From contig CALKVR010000233.1 in the NCBI GenBank assembly GCA_938004815.1, positions 1-14,484 of the forward strand: a DNA stretch of 14,484 nt. Direction: 5' to 3'. Source of the DNA: an uncultured Polyangiaceae bacterium (GTDB lineage: Bacteria > Myxococcota_A > Polyangia > Polyangiales > Polyangiaceae). The notes under the pieces are model-generated. The model did not search any database. It had not been told where the DNA came from and saw only the letters and a list, made by a program, of their open reading frames with translations. Both the position numbers and the translations under genes were made by a program. Each line of letters begins with the position of its first letter. The stretch's first letter is position 1. This document shows, one piece after another, positions 14,014 through 14,484 of the stretch.

Positions 14014-14484
14014 GGCGTCTTCTCCGCGGGGATACGCCAGCTGCCGCTCGTCGAGAGAGGGGCGTTCTGCACGGTGATGCGGCCGCTCCCGGTCTGGGTC
14101 GACAGATCGATCTCGCCGACGAGCTCGACCGGGTAGGCGTAGCTATCGCTCTTGCCGGCCGGGCAGTTCACGCTGCCGCCGCCGCCGGTCCGGCAATTCG
14201 AGAAGCTGTAGCTGCCCGTGCCCGACATGGAGCCGCTCATCCGGATCGGCAGCTTGCCGGTGCCCTCGAGCTCGGCCTTGGTAAAGGTCTGGGTGGCGGT
14301 GATCGTGTAGCTCTGCGACCACGCCATGTTCGCGACGCCGAGGCTGCAGCCGAGGTTCGACCGGGTGCCGCGTTCGCTCGACTTGAGCGAGGCCGTCGCG
14401 GTGTGCTTCTCGTTGTCGAAGGTGAGCTTCATCGGCCCGGCGGTCTTGGGCGAAGGCGAGAACTTGCAGTCGGCGCCGTCGGAC
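14010..14484 (-). CDS. C-terminal part of a probable secreted beta-rich protein (5' end outside window)
   Basis: The frame is open from the right edge to the TGA at 14010-14012, giving about 157 residues. The ATG at 14432 is internal: codons upstream of it continue as coherent protein (DCKFSPSPKTAGP), so the real start lies outside the window. The protein is rich in Ser, Thr and Gly with alternating hydrophobic residues (SYTITATQTFTKAELEGTG, GEIDLSTQTGSGRITV) and scattered cysteines, as in exported beta-sandwich proteins. No family is recognised and the signal peptide, if any, is out of view. Its stop overlaps the start of the 72-residue membrane protein, so it heads or continues the operon with the OPT transporter. 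Confidence 0.75.
   Translation of the reverse strand, partial: SDGADCKFSPSPKTAGPMKLTFDNEKHTATASLKSSERGTRSNLGCSLGVANMAWSQSYTITATQTFTKAELEGTGKLPIRMSGSMSGTGSYSFSNCRTGGGGSVNCPAGKSDSYAYPVELVGEIDLSTQTGSGRITVQNAPLSTSGSWRIPAEKTP

Noticed and set aside
1..14484. Mobile element, phage-defence island or CRISPR array
   Set aside because: There is no transposase, integrase, nuclease, toxin-like pair, direct-repeat array or composition break, and all genes share the same GC-rich codon style.

Overview
The window reads as ordinary, gene-dense chromosome from a very GC-rich bacterium, most likely a member of Myxococcota (Polyangia/Sorangium-like). This rests on the strong G/C preference at third codon positions, TTG and GTG starts, and a lipoprotein carrying Myxococcus-type cysteine-rich repeats; the taxon is inferred because no rRNA is present. 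There are twelve complete genes and two genes cut by the window edges. No gap exceeds 75 bases. I see no tRNA, rRNA, CRISPR array, insertion sequence or prophage gene.

Layout. (1) 1-1236, plus strand: the tail of an unidentified gene, then a cysteine/aspartate-rich surface protein with an N-terminal zinc ribbon ahead of a lipobox. (2) 1289-5885, plus strand: a CPA1 cation/proton antiporter translationally coupled to a TrkA/RCK regulatory subunit, then a YkuE/YaeI-like metallophosphoesterase and a protein with two cyclic-nucleotide-binding domains. This could be one ion-homeostasis and nucleotide-signalling block. (3) 5893-7149, minus strand: a lipoprotein PQQ-dependent sugar dehydrogenase, convergent with block 2 and divergent from block 4 over only 28 bases. 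(4) 7178-10487, plus strand: a PanE-like ketopantoate reductase, an ATP-grasp ligase of unknown substrate, and a leucine/valine-type amino acid dehydrogenase whose start overlaps the ligase stop. (5) 14484-10488, minus strand: an edge-truncated, probably secreted protein, a 72-residue single-span membrane protein, an OPT-family transporter and a plant-like threonine synthase, tightly packed and probably an operon.

How they may work together. The antiporter and RCK pair looks like a nucleotide-gated exchanger. The PanE, ATP-grasp and dehydrogenase trio can be connected through branched-chain 2-oxo acids (valine to 2-oxoisovalerate to ketopantoate to pantoate). The ATP-grasp enzyme is the undefined member and the best candidate here for unfamiliar chemistry. 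The OPT transporter and threonine synthase share an operon without an obvious shared pathway, although peptide uptake and amino acid metabolism are compatible.

The clearest non-coding signal is an imperfect 10-bp hairpin at 1261-1288. It covers the ribosome-binding site and ends exactly at the TTG start of the antiporter.
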